A stretch of 64,000 bases of DNA from an uncultured Pelagibacteraceae bacterium (GTDB taxonomy: Bacteria; Pseudomonadota; Alphaproteobacteria; Pelagibacterales; Pelagibacteraceae). Position numbers and translations under genes: made by a program. Location: positions 1 through 64,000 of the forward strand of contig CABXSO010000001.1 in the NCBI GenBank assembly GCA_902514945.1, given 5' to 3'. Positions 45,264 through 56,644 of the stretch are shown here, one piece after another (positions within the stretch are counted from its first letter, which is position 1; each line of letters starts with the position of its first letter). The notes beneath the pieces are model-generated. The model had not been told where the DNA came from, did not search any database, and saw only the letters and a program-made list of their open reading frames with translations.

Positions 45264-45785
45264 TTAATTAGCTTTAACTGATACAGATCTTCTGTTCTTT
45301 GACCAGGCTAATGGATTTGATCCAGAATCTACAGGTCTTTCCTTCCCATAACTTAAAACAGAAATTCTACCTGATGAGATCCCATAGGTCATTAAATAGT
45401 CTTTTGCGGCATTAGCTCTTCTTTCGCCTAAAGCCAAGTTGTATTCTCTTGTTCCTCTCTCATCTGCATGACCTTCTAACACAATTGTAATATTAGAATT
45501 CTTTCTTAACCATGATGCTTGTTTTCTTAATGTTTCTCTAGATGCAGTTGTTAAAACAGATTCATTTGTCGCAAAAAATACTCTGTCTGGAACTCCTGAT
45601 GCAAGGTATTCAACAGTGTCTGTGCCTGTATAAACATCACCCTGCATTTGTCCTGTACTCACTTTTTGAGTTGCGCAAGCACTCAAAGCTAAACATGCAA
45701 CTAATGCAAGAAACGTATTTTTTAAAATTTTGTTAAATTTCATTATTGCTCCTTCGCTCAATATTTCAAAAGTATACTTTTTCAC
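45264..45785 (-). CDS. pal: Peptidoglycan-associated lipoprotein
   Basis: Lipobox LSAC, OmpA-like domain EGHADERGTREYNLALGERRA; likely start at internal Met (MKFNKILKN). Confidence 0.95.
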   Translation of the reverse strand: MKKYTFEILSEGAIMKFNKILKNTFLALVACLALSACATQKVSTGQMQGDVYTGTDTVEYLASGVPDRVFFATNESVLTTASRETLRKQASWLRKNSNITIVLEGHADERGTREYNLALGERRANAAKDYLMTYGISSGRISVLSYGKERPVDSGSNPLAWSKNRRSVSVKAN

Positions 45786-45829
45786 AACTAATTAGATGTT
45801 TCAAGTCTAAAAATCAAGCTAATTAGTTA

Positions 45830-47170
45830 TTAATTGCTTAATAAAGATGACCATGATGGGTCTGATCCATCAGTCGGTGTAGGCACTTGTCTCTCATTAT
45901 AGCCTGTTAAATCTATAGACCACAATTTAGCAGAGAAACCCTCACCCTTTACGTCAGTTTTAGTCTCTCTGTAAAAAATAAGAACTCTACCGTTAGGAGA
46001 CCATGATGGAGCTTCTTGATAATAATTTTCTGTTAACAACCTTTCTCCGCTTCCATCCGTTCTCATGACACCAATGTAGAACTTACCTTTGTGAAGTTTT
46101 GTGAATGCTATTAGGTCTCCTCTAGGAGACCATACTGGGGTTCCATAAATTCCTTTACCAAAAGATATTCTTTTAACATTGCTACCATTACTTCTCATTA
46201 CGTAAATTTGCTGATAACCACTTCTATCCGAATTAAATGCGATAAATTTTCCGTCAGGAGAATAGGATGGTGATGTATCGATAGAAGGATGATTTGTAAT
46301 TTTTTCGACAATTCTATTTTCTAAATCCATAGTATAAATTTCAGAGTTACCATCTTTTGCGAAACTCATAATAATCTTCTTTCCATCAGGAGAAAAACGT
46401 GGAGCAAAAGTCATCCCAGGAAAATCTCCAACAACCTCTTGAGTTCCAGTCTCAATATCCAATAGATAAACTCTTGGTAAATTTCTAAAGTAAGAAAGAT
46501 ATGTTACTAGTTGACTAGTAGGATTAAATCTGGGGGTTAAAACTAATTCATTTCCAAGTGTCAAAAATTTATTATTTGCTCCATCTTGATCCATAATAGC
46601 TAATTTTTTTACTCTTTGAGTTTTTGGACCTTCTTCTGCAACATAAATGATTCTAGTATCAAAATAACCCTTTTCACCTGTCAATCTCTCGTAAACTTTA
46701 TCTGTTATTATATGGCCAACACGTCTCCAATTATTTGGTACGGTTGTAAATGCTAATGCCATCATCTCTTTGCCAGCAAGAACATCCCACAATCTAAATT
46801 CTACTCTTAATTTTTCATCCACATAGCTTACTTTTCCAGTAATCAGAGCTTGAGCTTTAATTAAGTTCCAATCTTCAAATCTAGGTTTCAAATTTGCAAT
46901 ATCTGGAGCCTGCAAAAATGCATCTTTATTTAACGGATTAAATAATCCTGAAATTCTCAAATTATTTTCAACGATTAAAGATATTTCTAAACCTATATCT
47001 TTTTTTTTTAGGATATTTTCAAAATTTTTTCTTGAATCTTCATCAATAGATAAAGGAGAAACTGCAACAGGTAATGGATCAAGATTCCCTCTAGTAATAT
47101 CAACTTCTATCAACCCAAATGACTTAACTGGGATTAAAATCATAATCAAAGTAATTAAAAAATTTTTCAT
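45830..47170 (-). CDS. tolB: TolB
   Basis: Repeated beta-propeller motifs ([33 protein letters not shown]). Confidence 0.96.
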   Translation of the reverse strand: MKNFLITLIMILIPVKSFGLIEVDITRGNLDPLPVAVSPLSIDEDSRKNFENILKKKDIGLEISLIVENNLRISGLFNPLNKDAFLQAPDIANLKPRFEDWNLIKAQALITGKVSYVDEKLRVEFRLWDVLAGKEMMALAFTTVPNNWRRVGHIITDKVYERLTGEKGYFDTRIIYVAEEGPKTQRVKKLAIMDQDGANNKFLTLGNELVLTPRFNPTSQLVTYLSYFRNLPRVYLLDIETGTQEVVGDFPGMTFAPRFSPDGKKIIMSFAKDGNSEIYTMDLENRIVEKITNHPSIDTSPSYSPDGKFIAFNSDRSGYQQIYVMRSNGSNVKRISFGKGIYGTPVWSPRGDLIAFTKLHKGKFYIGVMRTDGSGERLLTENYYQEAPSWSPNGRVLIFYRETKTDVKGEGFSAKLWSIDLTGYNERQVPTPTDGSDPSWSSLLSN

Positions 47171-47185
47171 TTTATAAATATTATA

Positions 47186-47995
47186 TTAACCCTCTAACAT
47201 TTCTCTTGCATCAAAATTTAATTGAAGTTGCTTCCACCTCTCGTACCCAGTACTAGGAACTCTTAAAGGCTGACACAATTTAATAGCTCTTAAGGCACTT
47301 TCTGCTAATACTTTGTAAAAACCTTGCCCTGGTTTATTCATCCTTGCGTGATCCAAAATTTCTGACTTAATTACAGATCCATCAGGTTTAAGTTCTAGTT
47401 TTATTCTCACAAGTAAATTTTCATTATAAGGTAATCCAAGTGGAATACTCCAACAACCAAAAATTTGAGCCTTTAATGCGTCCTCCTCACTTAAGGATAA
47501 GCCCGTGTTATCAAAATTTTTATTTTGATCTTGGCTTAAATCTGGATTTTTTATTAAAGTCTCTGATTTACTCTCTTTAGACTTGTCAATCAAAGCTGCA
47601 ATATTATTAGGATCAAATAACTCATCTTTTTCAAATTCTGATACTTGCTTTACTTCATTGTCAATTTTTTCAGGGTTTTGTTTGTCTTCTTTTATTTTTT
47701 CGACTTTCTTTATTTTGTCATCTGGCATTGGGACTGCATCAGGCTTTATTTTCTTAACTTTTTTAGGAGGAGCTTGTTCTGATACTAGTTTCTTCTCTTT
47801 TTCTTTTACTTTTTCAATTATTTTTTTTGCTTTGGGTGCAAATGGAATATTTGTTTTTTCAGTTATTTGAATTAATTCTACTGAAACAATAGGAGGAAGG
47901 TCAATTGGTTTTTTTACTAAAAAAGGTAGGCTCATTGCCGTTAAAAAAATTACAAATAAATGTAAAGTAGAGGAAATTACAATACTTCTATTCAC
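47186..47995 (-). CDS. tolA: TolA/TonB-like protein
   Basis: N-terminal TM, Lys/Pro-rich middle, TolA C-terminal domain; between tolR and tolB. Confidence 0.88.
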   Translation of the reverse strand: MNRSIVISSTLHLFVIFLTAMSLPFLVKKPIDLPPIVSVELIQITEKTNIPFAPKAKKIIEKVKEKEKKLVSEQAPPKKVKKIKPDAVPMPDDKIKKVEKIKEDKQNPEKIDNEVKQVSEFEKDELFDPNNIAALIDKSKESKSETLIKNPDLSQDQNKNFDNTGLSLSEEDALKAQIFGCWSIPLGLPYNENLLVRIKLELKPDGSVIKSEILDHARMNKPGQGFYKVLAESALRAIKLCQPLRVPSTGYERWKQLQLNFDAREMLEG

Positions 47996-48002
47996 AAAAA
48001 AA

Positions 48003-48419
48003 TTACCTCTCTTTGTATGGTTCGGAAATTAAAGCTACTTTTGTAAATCCTGAACCTGAAAGCAACCCCATTATTTCAAGAACTCTGCCATAATTAATTG
48101 TTTTATCTCCTCTCACATAAATTCTTGTATCTGTACGATTTTTTGAGACTGCTAAAACTTTTGCAATGATTTTTTCATATTCAACTTTTGACTCTTGTAT
48201 AAAAATTTCTCCTTTTGAATTTATGGTCAACGTTAAAGGCTCTTGTTCCTCAGGAAGAGAGTCTGCAGAACTCTCTGGTAAATCAACTTGAACTCCCACA
48301 GTCAATAAAGGTGCTGTTACCATAAAGATAATTAATAGGACCAACATAACATCTACAAATGGTGTTACATTTATTTCACTCATTGGTTCCTTTGATGAAC
48401 GATTGAACTTAAATGCCAT
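48003..48419 (-). CDS. tolR: TolR (ExbD family)
   Basis: EINVTPFVDVMLVLLIIFMVTAPLL. Confidence 0.96.
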   Translation of the reverse strand: MAFKFNRSSKEPMSEINVTPFVDVMLVLLIIFMVTAPLLTVGVQVDLPESSADSLPEEQEPLTLTINSKGEIFIQESKVEYEKIIAKVLAVSKNRTDTRIYVRGDKTINYGRVLEIMGLLSGSGFTKVALISEPYKER

Positions 48420-48420
48420 T

Positions 48421-49095
48421 CTAGATAATCGTTAAAAATCTTTTAGAAAAGTTTTCTAATTTTTGCGAATATTTTAAAGAATCGTTATTAAATTTATTGT
48501 AAGCGATTACAGCAGGGATTGCTGCTAACAAACCTAGAGCAGTAGCAAAAAGAGCTTCTGCTATCCCAGGTGCTACAATCGCTAAGCTAGTATTTCTTGA
48601 AATAGCTATAGATTGAAAAGAATTCATAATCCCCCAAACAGTTCCAAATAATCCTATAAATGGTGCTGTTGATCCTACTGTAGCCAAAAAAGTAAATCCC
48701 TTAGTAATCTTAGACATTTGTTTTTCTATACCTGTTTCTAACATCGATGTCATTCTAGTATTTAAATCTGTTTTAGATCTTCTTTTAAGAAGATTTTGCA
48801 TAGCGTCTTTAAAAATTAGAGCCATTGGATCACTAATATTTCCTGGAAGATTATTATAAAACGACTCGGCTGATTTCGAATTCCAAAACTTGGTTTCAAA
48901 TTCCTCTGTACTTTCATTTATTTTTTTAAATAATTTAAATTTTTCAATTATTACTGCCCAAGAATAGACTGAGCATGCTATAAGAATAATTATAACTGAT
49001 TTTACAATTATATCTGCTCTTATAAACAAATTCATAAGTGAAAAATCAGCATTTGAAGCAAGTCCGACTGCTTGTGAAGAAATATCAGCTTCCAT
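48421..49095 (-). CDS. tolQ: TolQ (ExbB family)
   Basis: FLATVGSTAPFIGLFGTVWGIMNSFQSIA. Confidence 0.96.
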   Translation of the reverse strand: MEADISSQAVGLASNADFSLMNLFIRADIIVKSVIIILIACSVYSWAVIIEKFKLFKKINESTEEFETKFWNSKSAESFYNNLPGNISDPMALIFKDAMQNLLKRRSKTDLNTRMTSMLETGIEKQMSKITKGFTFLATVGSTAPFIGLFGTVWGIMNSFQSIAISRNTSLAIVAPGIAEALFATALGLLAAIPAVIAYNKFNNDSLKYSQKLENFSKRFLTII

Positions 49096-49147
49096 AAGAT
49101 CTTCTCACACTTAAATGTGTCATGAATTTGACTTTAAAAATCTAAGA

Positions 49148-49639
49148 TTAATCCTCTTTTTGGTGAGTTTCATAGTAAAAACTCGCAATTAAAATAGCAT
49201 CTGCTTTATTTGAATCTTTTTTTTTTGAGAGATGTTTTGAAAAATAAGGAAATATTTCAATAGCTCTTGTCCTACTTGCATCCTTTTGAGAATTAATTAA
49301 ATTAAAATATTTTTTCCATTTAGCTGGTCTAACAAAAAACACTGGTAATTGCATTGCGGAACATATTCCTTTCAAAATCCCAAAAGATTGACCAAAATTA
49401 AACATACTGGTAACACCTTGCCCTGGCATTGCAGAAACTTGTTCTATCACAACTCTAATTTCATTGTCTTTTCTATTAATTCTCTTAAAAAATTCGTTAT
49501 AAATTTGAGCACCATTAACCTGTTTTTTATTTTTTTTCCCCTCGGTCATGATTGGCATTTCGATTACTTCAATAATTTTTCCATTTTCAAAAAAACAAAT
49601 TGAGCCTGAAATACCTGGATCAATACCAATTATAAGCAT
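49148..49639 (-). CDS. RuvC-like / phage-type RNase H-fold Holliday junction resolvase
   Basis: IGIDPGISGSICFF, VVIEQVSAMPGQGVTSMFNFGQSFGILKG, KADAILIASFYY acidic motifs; differs from canonical RuvC; next to yebC. Confidence 0.8.
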   Translation of the reverse strand: MLIIGIDPGISGSICFFENGKIIEVIEMPIMTEGKKNKKQVNGAQIYNEFFKRINRKDNEIRVVIEQVSAMPGQGVTSMFNFGQSFGILKGICSAMQLPVFFVRPAKWKKYFNLINSQKDASRTRAIEIFPYFSKHLSKKKDSNKADAILIASFYYETHQKED

Positions 49640-49648
49640 ATTTTGTAT

Positions 49649-50371
49649 TTAATTTAAAAATTTAACATTTGTATAGATATTTTGTACATCATCATCTTCT
49701 TCTAATGTCTCAAAAAAATTAATCAATTCTTCTTTTTTCTCGTTTGAAATTTCAACAGCATTTAAAGGCACCCATTCTATTCCTGTCGAAATAAAATTAC
49801 TTATTTTTTTTTCTAACTCTTTTTTAACAGTATAGATATCATTTATTGAACATTGTATCTCATGAAATTGTTTATACGATTTGCACTCATTTGCGCCGGC
49901 ATCAATAGCAAGTTCTAATATATCTTCATCTGAAATTTCATTTTTGTCGATTTTAACTACTCCTAATTGATTAAAATTATGAGATGCTGAGCCTTGAGTT
50001 CCAAGGCTTCCCCCTGATTTTTGAAAAATTGTTCTTATATTTGAAGCAGTTCTATTCTTGTTATCAGTTAAAGTTTCAACTATCACAGCTACTTTTTCAG
50101 GTCCAAAGCCTTCATATCTCAAGTTTTCAAAATTCGACTGATTACTCATTGAGGACTTATCGATAGCTCTAGCTATATTATCTTTAGGCATATTTGCTGA
50201 CCTTGCTGCTTGGATAGCAGAACGTAGTCTTGGGTTCATAGCTGGGTCTTTATCTCCAAGCTTTGCAGCAACAGTAATTTCTTTGGATAGTTTTGAAAAT
50301 ATTTTTGATCTTTCTTTGTCAGCTTTACCTTTTTTATGTTTTATACCTGCCCAATGAGAATGTCCTGCCAT
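49649..50371 (-). CDS. yebC: YebC/PmpR family protein
   Basis: MAGHSHWAGIKHKKGKADKERSKIFSKLSKEI. Confidence 0.97.
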   Translation of the reverse strand: MAGHSHWAGIKHKKGKADKERSKIFSKLSKEITVAAKLGDKDPAMNPRLRSAIQAARSANMPKDNIARAIDKSSMSNQSNFENLRYEGFGPEKVAVIVETLTDNKNRTASNIRTIFQKSGGSLGTQGSASHNFNQLGVVKIDKNEISDEDILELAIDAGANECKSYKQFHEIQCSINDIYTVKKELEKKISNFISTGIEWVPLNAVEISNEKKEELINFFETLEEDDDVQNIYTNVKFLN

Positions 50372-50376
50372 AAAAA

Positions 50377-51180
50377 TTAAGTATTTTTTAAAAGACCTCC
50401 AAATATATAACTTTCTATACTATCTGCTAAGCCAGTTTCTAAATTACAATTTACTATAACTCCACTCAAAGAAGCTTCTCCAACAGCTGGAAAATGTTTA
50501 ATTGAATTTTTTTTCATAAATCTACTTAAAGAATTATCTTTATCCATGCCTATAACTGAATCATAATCTCCACACATGCCTGCGTCTGTTTGGTAAGCAG
50601 TACCATTTTTTAAAACTCTTGCGTCATTAGTGGGTATATGTGTGTGAGTTCCAATAACAAGCGTTGCTTTTCCATCAAAATAATGACCAATAGCATTTTT
50701 TTCACTTGTTATTTCTCCATGAAAGTCAACAATTAAAAAATCATAATCCTTTTTCAAATCATATTTTTCTAAAAATTCTTTTGATATTTTAAAAACATCA
50801 TCACACTTCTTCATAAAAACATTTCCCATTAAATTTAAAACACCCACCCTGTAATTATTTTTTGTTTCATAAACCTCAAATCCTCTACCTGGAGCAGGTT
50901 CAAATAAATTTTTTGGCCTTAGTAATCTGCTCTCCTTATCAATAAAATTCATAATGTCTTTTTGATCCCATATATGATTTCCAGTTGTAATAACATTAAC
51001 GCCATTTTCAAAAAAATCTGTACAGATTTCTTTAGTCAAACCAACGCCAGTGTCATCAGCATTCTCACCATTAATAATTACAAAATCGATATTATTTTTT
51101 TTAATCTGGCCTAATAAATCATTAGTTATTTTTCTACAACCAGATAATCCAACAACATCACCTAAAAATAAAATTTTCAT
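50377..51180 (-). CDS. YmdB-like metallophosphoesterase
   Basis: MKILFLGDVVGLSGCR, NGENADDTGVGLT, TTGNHIWDQKDI, GTHTHIPTND. Confidence 0.92.
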   Translation of the reverse strand: MKILFLGDVVGLSGCRKITNDLLGQIKKNNIDFVIINGENADDTGVGLTKEICTDFFENGVNVITTGNHIWDQKDIMNFIDKESRLLRPKNLFEPAPGRGFEVYETKNNYRVGVLNLMGNVFMKKCDDVFKISKEFLEKYDLKKDYDFLIVDFHGEITSEKNAIGHYFDGKATLVIGTHTHIPTNDARVLKNGTAYQTDAGMCGDYDSVIGMDKDNSLSRFMKKNSIKHFPAVGEASLSGVIVNCNLETGLADSIESYIFGGLLKNT

Positions 51181-51187
51181 AAAAAGA

Positions 51188-51721
51188 TTATTTGTTTGTT
51201 ATAATAAAATCTAATTTAATATCATAATTATTAGTTGGTATTTTTTTTACTTTCTGAAAAGAGTAAGCAAATCCAATCGTTATGACCTTTTTTCGTTTTC
51301 TTATTTTCTCAATATACCTATCGTAAAACCCTCCACCATAACCAATCCTATTGAAATTTTTATCAAAAGCTACAAGAGGCACTAACAGAATATCTGGAAA
51401 TTTAACATTTTCAGAAATTGGTTCTGGTATTCCAAATTTATTTATAGCTAATGGATGATTTGTTGACCATTGATAAAAGTTCATTTGTGATTTTTTCGTT
51501 ATTTTTGGTAACGTTACAATAAATTTTTTTTTTTCAAATTTTTCCAAAATTTTGAGAATATCTATTTCATAGTTATATGCGTAATAGCCACCAATTATTT
51601 TTCCTGAAACTTTATTTTTTTTTAAAATGTTTAAAATTAAATTAAAATTAAAAATAAATTTTTTTATCTTTTTTTGTTTTCTTATCTTTAGGATTTTTTT
51701 TCTAATTTGAGATTTATTCAC
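51188..51721 (-). CDS. 5-formyltetrahydrofolate cyclo-ligase
   Basis: PDILLVPLVAFDKNFNRIGYGGGFYDRYIE. Confidence 0.92.
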   Translation of the reverse strand: MNKSQIRKKILKIRKQKKIKKFIFNFNLILNILKKNKVSGKIIGGYYAYNYEIDILKILEKFEKKKFIVTLPKITKKSQMNFYQWSTNHPLAINKFGIPEPISENVKFPDILLVPLVAFDKNFNRIGYGGGFYDRYIEKIRKRKKVITIGFAYSFQKVKKIPTNNYDIKLDFIITNK

Positions 51722-51730
51722 AAAATTTTA

Positions 51731-52174
51731 TTAAGATATTTTATCTATATTTGCTTTTTCAACAAAATTTGAAATCTCATTAGTAGCAGCGTCAATTAAC
51801 TTTTCATAATGTTTTTGATTCTGCTCTATTTCGTCTTTTAATTCTATATGATTTTTATTTAGATTTTTAATTTCCTCCTCTTTTCTGTCTTTGTATTCAT
51901 AAACTAATGATTTTAACTCTCTAAATTTATTTGAAAGTTCTTTTAATTCTGTCTTTTTCTGCTCAACTTTTTTCTTAGTTTCGTAGTATTCATCCATTAC
52001 TTTTACTGCAGTAACCAGTAAAAGTTTATTTTCTCCAATATTTCCTAGGTCATTTTTTAAATCATTAAACTTTTGATTAATTTGTATTAATAAATTTTCA
52101 AGATGTTCTTCTTGTCCATCATCACACGATAACAAAAACTCTTTACCATTGAATTTTATAGTTACATTTGCCAT
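51731..52174 (-). CDS. zapA: ZapA cell division protein
   Basis: MANVTIKFNGKEFLLSCDDGQEEHLENL, C-terminal coiled coil; next to fau. Confidence 0.85.
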   Translation of the reverse strand: MANVTIKFNGKEFLLSCDDGQEEHLENLLIQINQKFNDLKNDLGNIGENKLLLVTAVKVMDEYYETKKKVEQKKTELKELSNKFRELKSLVYEYKDRKEEEIKNLNKNHIELKDEIEQNQKHYEKLIDAATNEISNFVEKANIDKIS

Positions 52175-52485
52175 TTATCGATTTCATCCATTAACGTATT
52201 TGTTTCTTGATTTAATTCATCTATTTTTTCCGAAAATTCTAATCTTTTTTTTTCCTCAATTTTTTCTTTATTTTGTAAATCTTCTAGCTTTCTTGATAAA
52301 TTATCATGCTCATCAACCAAAGTTTTATATTTTTTCTCGATTTCAGATTTTTCAATTTCTAATTGATTTTTTTGTTCTCCAATAATTTCAATATTTTTTT
52401 TTATATCTGGATTTTCTAGGTTTAAATTTTTTAGTTTAGTCAAAGCCAAATTAAGCTTTTTTTCTTTTTCAAGAATAGAATTCAT
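52162..52485 (-). CDS. Coiled-coil protein encoded upstream of zapA (ZauP-like position)
   Basis: Continuous heptad-rich coiled coil; 13-nt overlap with zapA. Confidence 0.55.
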   Translation of the reverse strand: MNSILEKEKKLNLALTKLKNLNLENPDIKKNIEIIGEQKNQLEIEKSEIEKKYKTLVDEHDNLSRKLEDLQNKEKIEEKKRLEFSEKIDELNQETNTLMDEIDKWQM

Positions 52486-52538
52486 ATATATATGTTTATA
52501 TTATTAAATAGAATCTTCTAAGTCTAGACAGGATAATT

Positions 52539-54470
52539 TTGAACAATTTATATAAAGAATTAGCTAATTGTATAAGATTTCTCTCAATTGATGCTGTTCA
52601 AAAAGCAAACTCGGGACACCCTGGAATGCCAATGGGTATGGCCGATGTTGCTACAGTACTTTTTAGAGATTTTTTGAAATTTAATCCAAAAAATCCTAGC
52701 TGGATTAATAGAGATAGATTTATTCTTTCAGCTGGCCATGGATCGATGCTACTTTACTCTCTTCTTTATTTGACTGGTTACAAGAGTGTTTCTTTAACTG
52801 ATATTAAAAATTTTAGACAATTAAATTCCATATGTGCTGGACATCCTGAATATTATCCTAATACAGGGATTGAAACCACTACAGGTCCATTAGGACAAGG
52901 AATCTCTAATGCAGTTGGGTTTGCAATATCAGAGGAAATTTTAAAAAAACAATTAGGTAAAAAAAAAATTAATCATAAAACTTATGTTCTTGCTGGGGAT
53001 GGATGTTTAATGGAGGGTATTAGTCACGAGGCATTGAGCTTAGCTGGACATTTAAAATTAAAAAATCTTATTTTGTTATTCGATAATAATTCTATCTCAA
53101 TCGATGGTCCCACTAACCTGGCTGTTTCAGATGATCACGAAAAAAGATTTAAGAGCTACGGTTGGGATTACCTGAAAATAAACGGTCATAATTTCAAAGA
53201 AATAACTAAAGCACTAAAAAAAGCACAAAAATCAAAAAAACCTATTGCAATTTCATGTAAAACTACAATCGGTTATGGATCTCCAAACAAAGCGGGTAAA
53301 TCTTCATCACACGGAAGTCCATTAGGTGACGAAGAAATAAAACTTGTTAGGAAAAAACTAAAATGGAAATATGAGCCTTTTAAGATTCCAGCTGAATTAT
53401 TAAGTGAATGGAGAAAAATTGGGGAAAGTGCCTCACAAAAGGCTCAGAAAAATAAAGTAAACTTTTCAAATTTTAAATATTTTAATTCATTAAAAAAATT
53501 AATTGAAAAAGCAAAAATTGAGTATTATAAAAATACGAAACCGATTGCCACAAGAAAATCATCTGAAATATTTTTAAACGTTGTTGCAAAATTTCCTTAT
53601 TTAATCGGAGGCTCAGCTGATTTAGCTGGTTCGAATAATACTAAGACTAAAGATCATAAAATAATCAAACCAGGAAATTTTTCAGGAAATTATATTCATT
53701 ATGGGGTTAGAGAGCATGCGATGTGTGGAATAATGAATGGAATAGCCTTGCACAGTGGTCTTATTCCTTATGGTGGAACATTTTTAATATTTAGTGATTA
53801 TTGCAAACCATCAATCAGATTAGCTGCTATGATGAAACAGAGAGTTATATATGTATTTACACATGACTCTATTGGCTTAGGTGAGGACGGCCCAACTCAT
53901 CAGCCAATTGAACAATTAACAAGTTTGAGATCAATTCCAAACTTAAATGTTTTTAGACCTTCAGATACGATTGAAACTTTTGAGTGTTGGCAACTAGCTC
54001 TTGAAAGTAAAAATACCCCAAGCGTAATTTCACTAACTAGACAAGGAGTGAGTCCTGTTAGACTAAAAAATACGCTCAAAAATGAGTCGTCTTTTGGTGC
54101 TTATGAAGTTTTGAGAACTGGAAATAATATAAGTGTAACAATTTTAGCTACAGGGTCTGAAACGAGTTTAGCAAATGATGTGGGTCATAAATTAGCCACA
54201 GATGGTATTTATTCCAAAATAATATCAATGCCTTGTCAAAAAATATTTGATAGTCAAAATAGAAAATATAAGGACAAAATATTAGGCGAAACTGAACTGA
54301 TTGTATCTATTGAAGCCTCTGAAACGAATTATTGGAGAAAATATACGGGTACAAATGGGTTAAATTTTGGAATTAATGATTTTGGGAAAAGCGCCCCGTA
54401 TAAAAAAATTTATGATCACTTTAAATTAAATTCTGAAAACATAGTAAAGAGAATTAAAGAAAAATTATGA
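52539..54470 (+). CDS. tkt: Transketolase
   Basis: [43 protein letters not shown]; non-ATG start (TTG). Confidence 0.97.
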   Translation: MNNLYKELANCIRFLSIDAVQKANSGHPGMPMGMADVATVLFRDFLKFNPKNPSWINRDRFILSAGHGSMLLYSLLYLTGYKSVSLTDIKNFRQLNSICAGHPEYYPNTGIETTTGPLGQGISNAVGFAISEEILKKQLGKKKINHKTYVLAGDGCLMEGISHEALSLAGHLKLKNLILLFDNNSISIDGPTNLAVSDDHEKRFKSYGWDYLKINGHNFKEITKALKKAQKSKKPIAISCKTTIGYGSPNKAGKSSSHGSPLGDEEIKLVRKKLKWKYEPFKIPAELLSEWRKIGESASQKAQKNKVNFSNFKYFNSLKKLIEKAKIEYYKNTKPIATRKSSEIFLNVVAKFPYLIGGSADLAGSNNTKTKDHKIIKPGNFSGNYIHYGVREHAMCGIMNGIALHSGLIPYGGTFLIFSDYCKPSIRLAAMMKQRVIYVFTHDSIGLGEDGPTHQPIEQLTSLRSIPNLNVFRPSDTIETFECWQLALESKNTPSVISLTRQGVSPVRLKNTLKNESSFGAYEVLRTGNNISVTILATGSETSLANDVGHKLATDGIYSKIISMPCQKIFDSQNRKYKDKILGETELIVSIEASETNYWRKYTGTNGLNFGINDFGKSAPYKKIYDHFKLNSENIVKRIKEKL

Positions 54471-55465
54471 AAATAAAAATTGGTATCAATGGAATGGGGA
54501 GAATAGGAAGAATGATTCTTCGTTCAATTTTTGAAGGTAACAAGGAAATAGAAATTAAGCATATTAATAATAGAACTAATTCTGAGGTTTGCGCAAATCT
54601 TCTGAAATATGACTCAATCCATGGAAAATTTAATGCTGATATAAGCTTTGATGAAAAAAATCTTATTGTAAATAAAAACAAAATTTCTTTTGGTCAAGAA
54701 ACTGATTTAAATAAAATTGATTGGAAAAAATATGGTGTTGATTATGTTTTCGAGTGTACTGGAAAATTTAATTCTAAAGACAAATTGCAGCCACATCTAA
54801 ATAATGGAGGGAAAAAAGTAATTGTTTCAGCTCCATGTAAAAATGCAGATAAAACTATTGTTTATGGTGTAAATGAGACTGAATTAAAGAAAGAAGATAA
54901 AATTATTTCTGCTGCATCTTGCACAACAAATTGTCTAGCAACGGTTGCTAATATTTTAAATGAAAATTTTGTTATTGAAAAAGGTTTTATGACAACCATT
55001 CATGCATATACAAGTGATCAAAAAATTTTGGATAATTCTCATAAAGATCCTAGAAGGGCTAGATCTGCCAGTCAATCAATTGTACCAACTTCTACAGGTG
55101 CATCAAAAGCTATAGGTGAAATTATTCCCTCTCTTAAGGGAAAATTAGAAGGTGTAGCAATGAGAGTGCCCACCCCAAATGTTTCATTGGTTGAACTTGT
55201 TTTTTGCGCAAAAAAAGATTTGAGTGTTGAAAAAATAAATTCAGCATTTGAGAATTTTAGTAAAAAAAATAAAGTTCTAGAAATAACAAGAGAGAAGCTT
55301 GTTTCTATTGATTTTAATCATAACCCTGCTTCGTCAATTATTGATGCAAGTTTAACAAACACAGTTGGTATGAATATGGGAAAAATTTCTGCATGGTATG
55401 ATAATGAATGGGGTTTTTCAAATAGGATGTGCGATATAGCTGAATATCTTCATAAAATTTCTTAA
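54467..55465 (+). CDS. gap: Glyceraldehyde-3-phosphate dehydrogenase
   Basis: [36 protein letters not shown]. Confidence 0.98.
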   Translation: MKIKIGINGMGRIGRMILRSIFEGNKEIEIKHINNRTNSEVCANLLKYDSIHGKFNADISFDEKNLIVNKNKISFGQETDLNKIDWKKYGVDYVFECTGKFNSKDKLQPHLNNGGKKVIVSAPCKNADKTIVYGVNETELKKEDKIISAASCTTNCLATVANILNENFVIEKGFMTTIHAYTSDQKILDNSHKDPRRARSASQSIVPTSTGASKAIGEIIPSLKGKLEGVAMRVPTPNVSLVELVFCAKKDLSVEKINSAFENFSKKNKVLEITREKLVSIDFNHNPASSIIDASLTNTVGMNMGKISAWYDNEWGFSNRMCDIAEYLHKIS

Positions 55466-56643
55466 TGAATAGTATAAAAAATCAAGGAAATCTTAAGAAA
55501 AAAAAAATTTTATTAAGATTGGATTTAAATGTTCCATTAAAAAATGGATCAATTGCCGATGAAACAAGAATAGTTAAAATTATCCCAATCATAGATTTTT
55601 TAATTAAAGAACAATCAAAAATTATAATAATCTCTCATGTTGGACGACCAAAAGGTAAGGTAGACCCTGATCTGTCACTTAAACCGATATGTGATAATTT
55701 AGAAAAAAAGATTAAAAAGAAAATTAGATTAGTTCAAAAAGATATATTTACATTAAAAAAAGAGGATTTGTTTAAAAATCCAAACGATGAAATAATTTTT
55801 TTAGAGAATATTAGATTTTATGAAGAGGAAGAAAAAAATGATACTAATTTTGCACAACATTTAGCCAAACTTGCTGATTTGTATGTGAATGATGCCTTTT
55901 CTTGTTCTCATAGAGCCCACGCATCTTTAAGTAAAATTACTAAATTTCTTCCTTCTTTTGCTGGATTGCAATTGGAAACAGAAATTAGTGCTTTAAAAAA
56001 AGTTACTACAGAGATCAAAAAACCGATCACTTGTATTATTGGAGGATCAAAAATTTCAACAAAAATTGGAATAATCAAAAATTTAATATCTAAATTTGAT
56101 AACATTATCATTGTTGGTGGAATGGCTAATAATATTATCGAATACAAAGGAAACCAAATAGGTAAATCAATTAAAGAAGAAAATTGTGATGTAATGATTA
56201 AAGAAATTTTTGAGACTTTAAAAAATCATTCTTGTAAAGTTACTTTCCCAGAGGATGTTTTAATTGGAAAAAATTTAGATGATGAACCTCAAATCAAAGA
56301 ATTAAATAATATTAAAGATGATGATTTAATTCTAGATATTGGTCCTAAGACATTAGATAAGATAAAAAGTATTATTAGGAATAGTGAAACAGTTCTTTGG
56401 AATGGACCAGCTGGTTATTTTGAAAATCCAAATTTTGCTAATGGCAGTTACGAAATTGCTAAAGCTATCACAAAAAAAAATAAGGATAACTCGATTTACT
56501 CAGTTGTAGGAGGTGGAGATACAATAGCTCTGATTAATAAAATAAAAGTAGTAGAAAATTTTAATTTTGTTTCAACTGCTGGTGGAGCATTTTTAGAATA
56601 CCTTGAAGGAAAAGAGTTACCTGGTATAAAAGCCTTAAACTAA
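55465..56643 (+). CDS. pgk: Phosphoglycerate kinase
   Basis: LLRLDLNVPL, SHVGRPKG, VVGGGDTIALI, STAGGAFLEYLEGKELPGI. Confidence 0.98.
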   Translation: MNSIKNQGNLKKKKILLRLDLNVPLKNGSIADETRIVKIIPIIDFLIKEQSKIIIISHVGRPKGKVDPDLSLKPICDNLEKKIKKKIRLVQKDIFTLKKEDLFKNPNDEIIFLENIRFYEEEEKNDTNFAQHLAKLADLYVNDAFSCSHRAHASLSKITKFLPSFAGLQLETEISALKKVTTEIKKPITCIIGGSKISTKIGIIKNLISKFDNIIIVGGMANNIIEYKGNQIGKSIKEENCDVMIKEIFETLKNHSCKVTFPEDVLIGKNLDDEPQIKELNNIKDDDLILDIGPKTLDKIKSIIRNSETVLWNGPAGYFENPNFANGSYEIAKAITKKNKDNSIYSVVGGGDTIALINKIKVVENFNFVSTAGGAFLEYLEGKELPGIKALN

Positions 56644-56644
56644 T

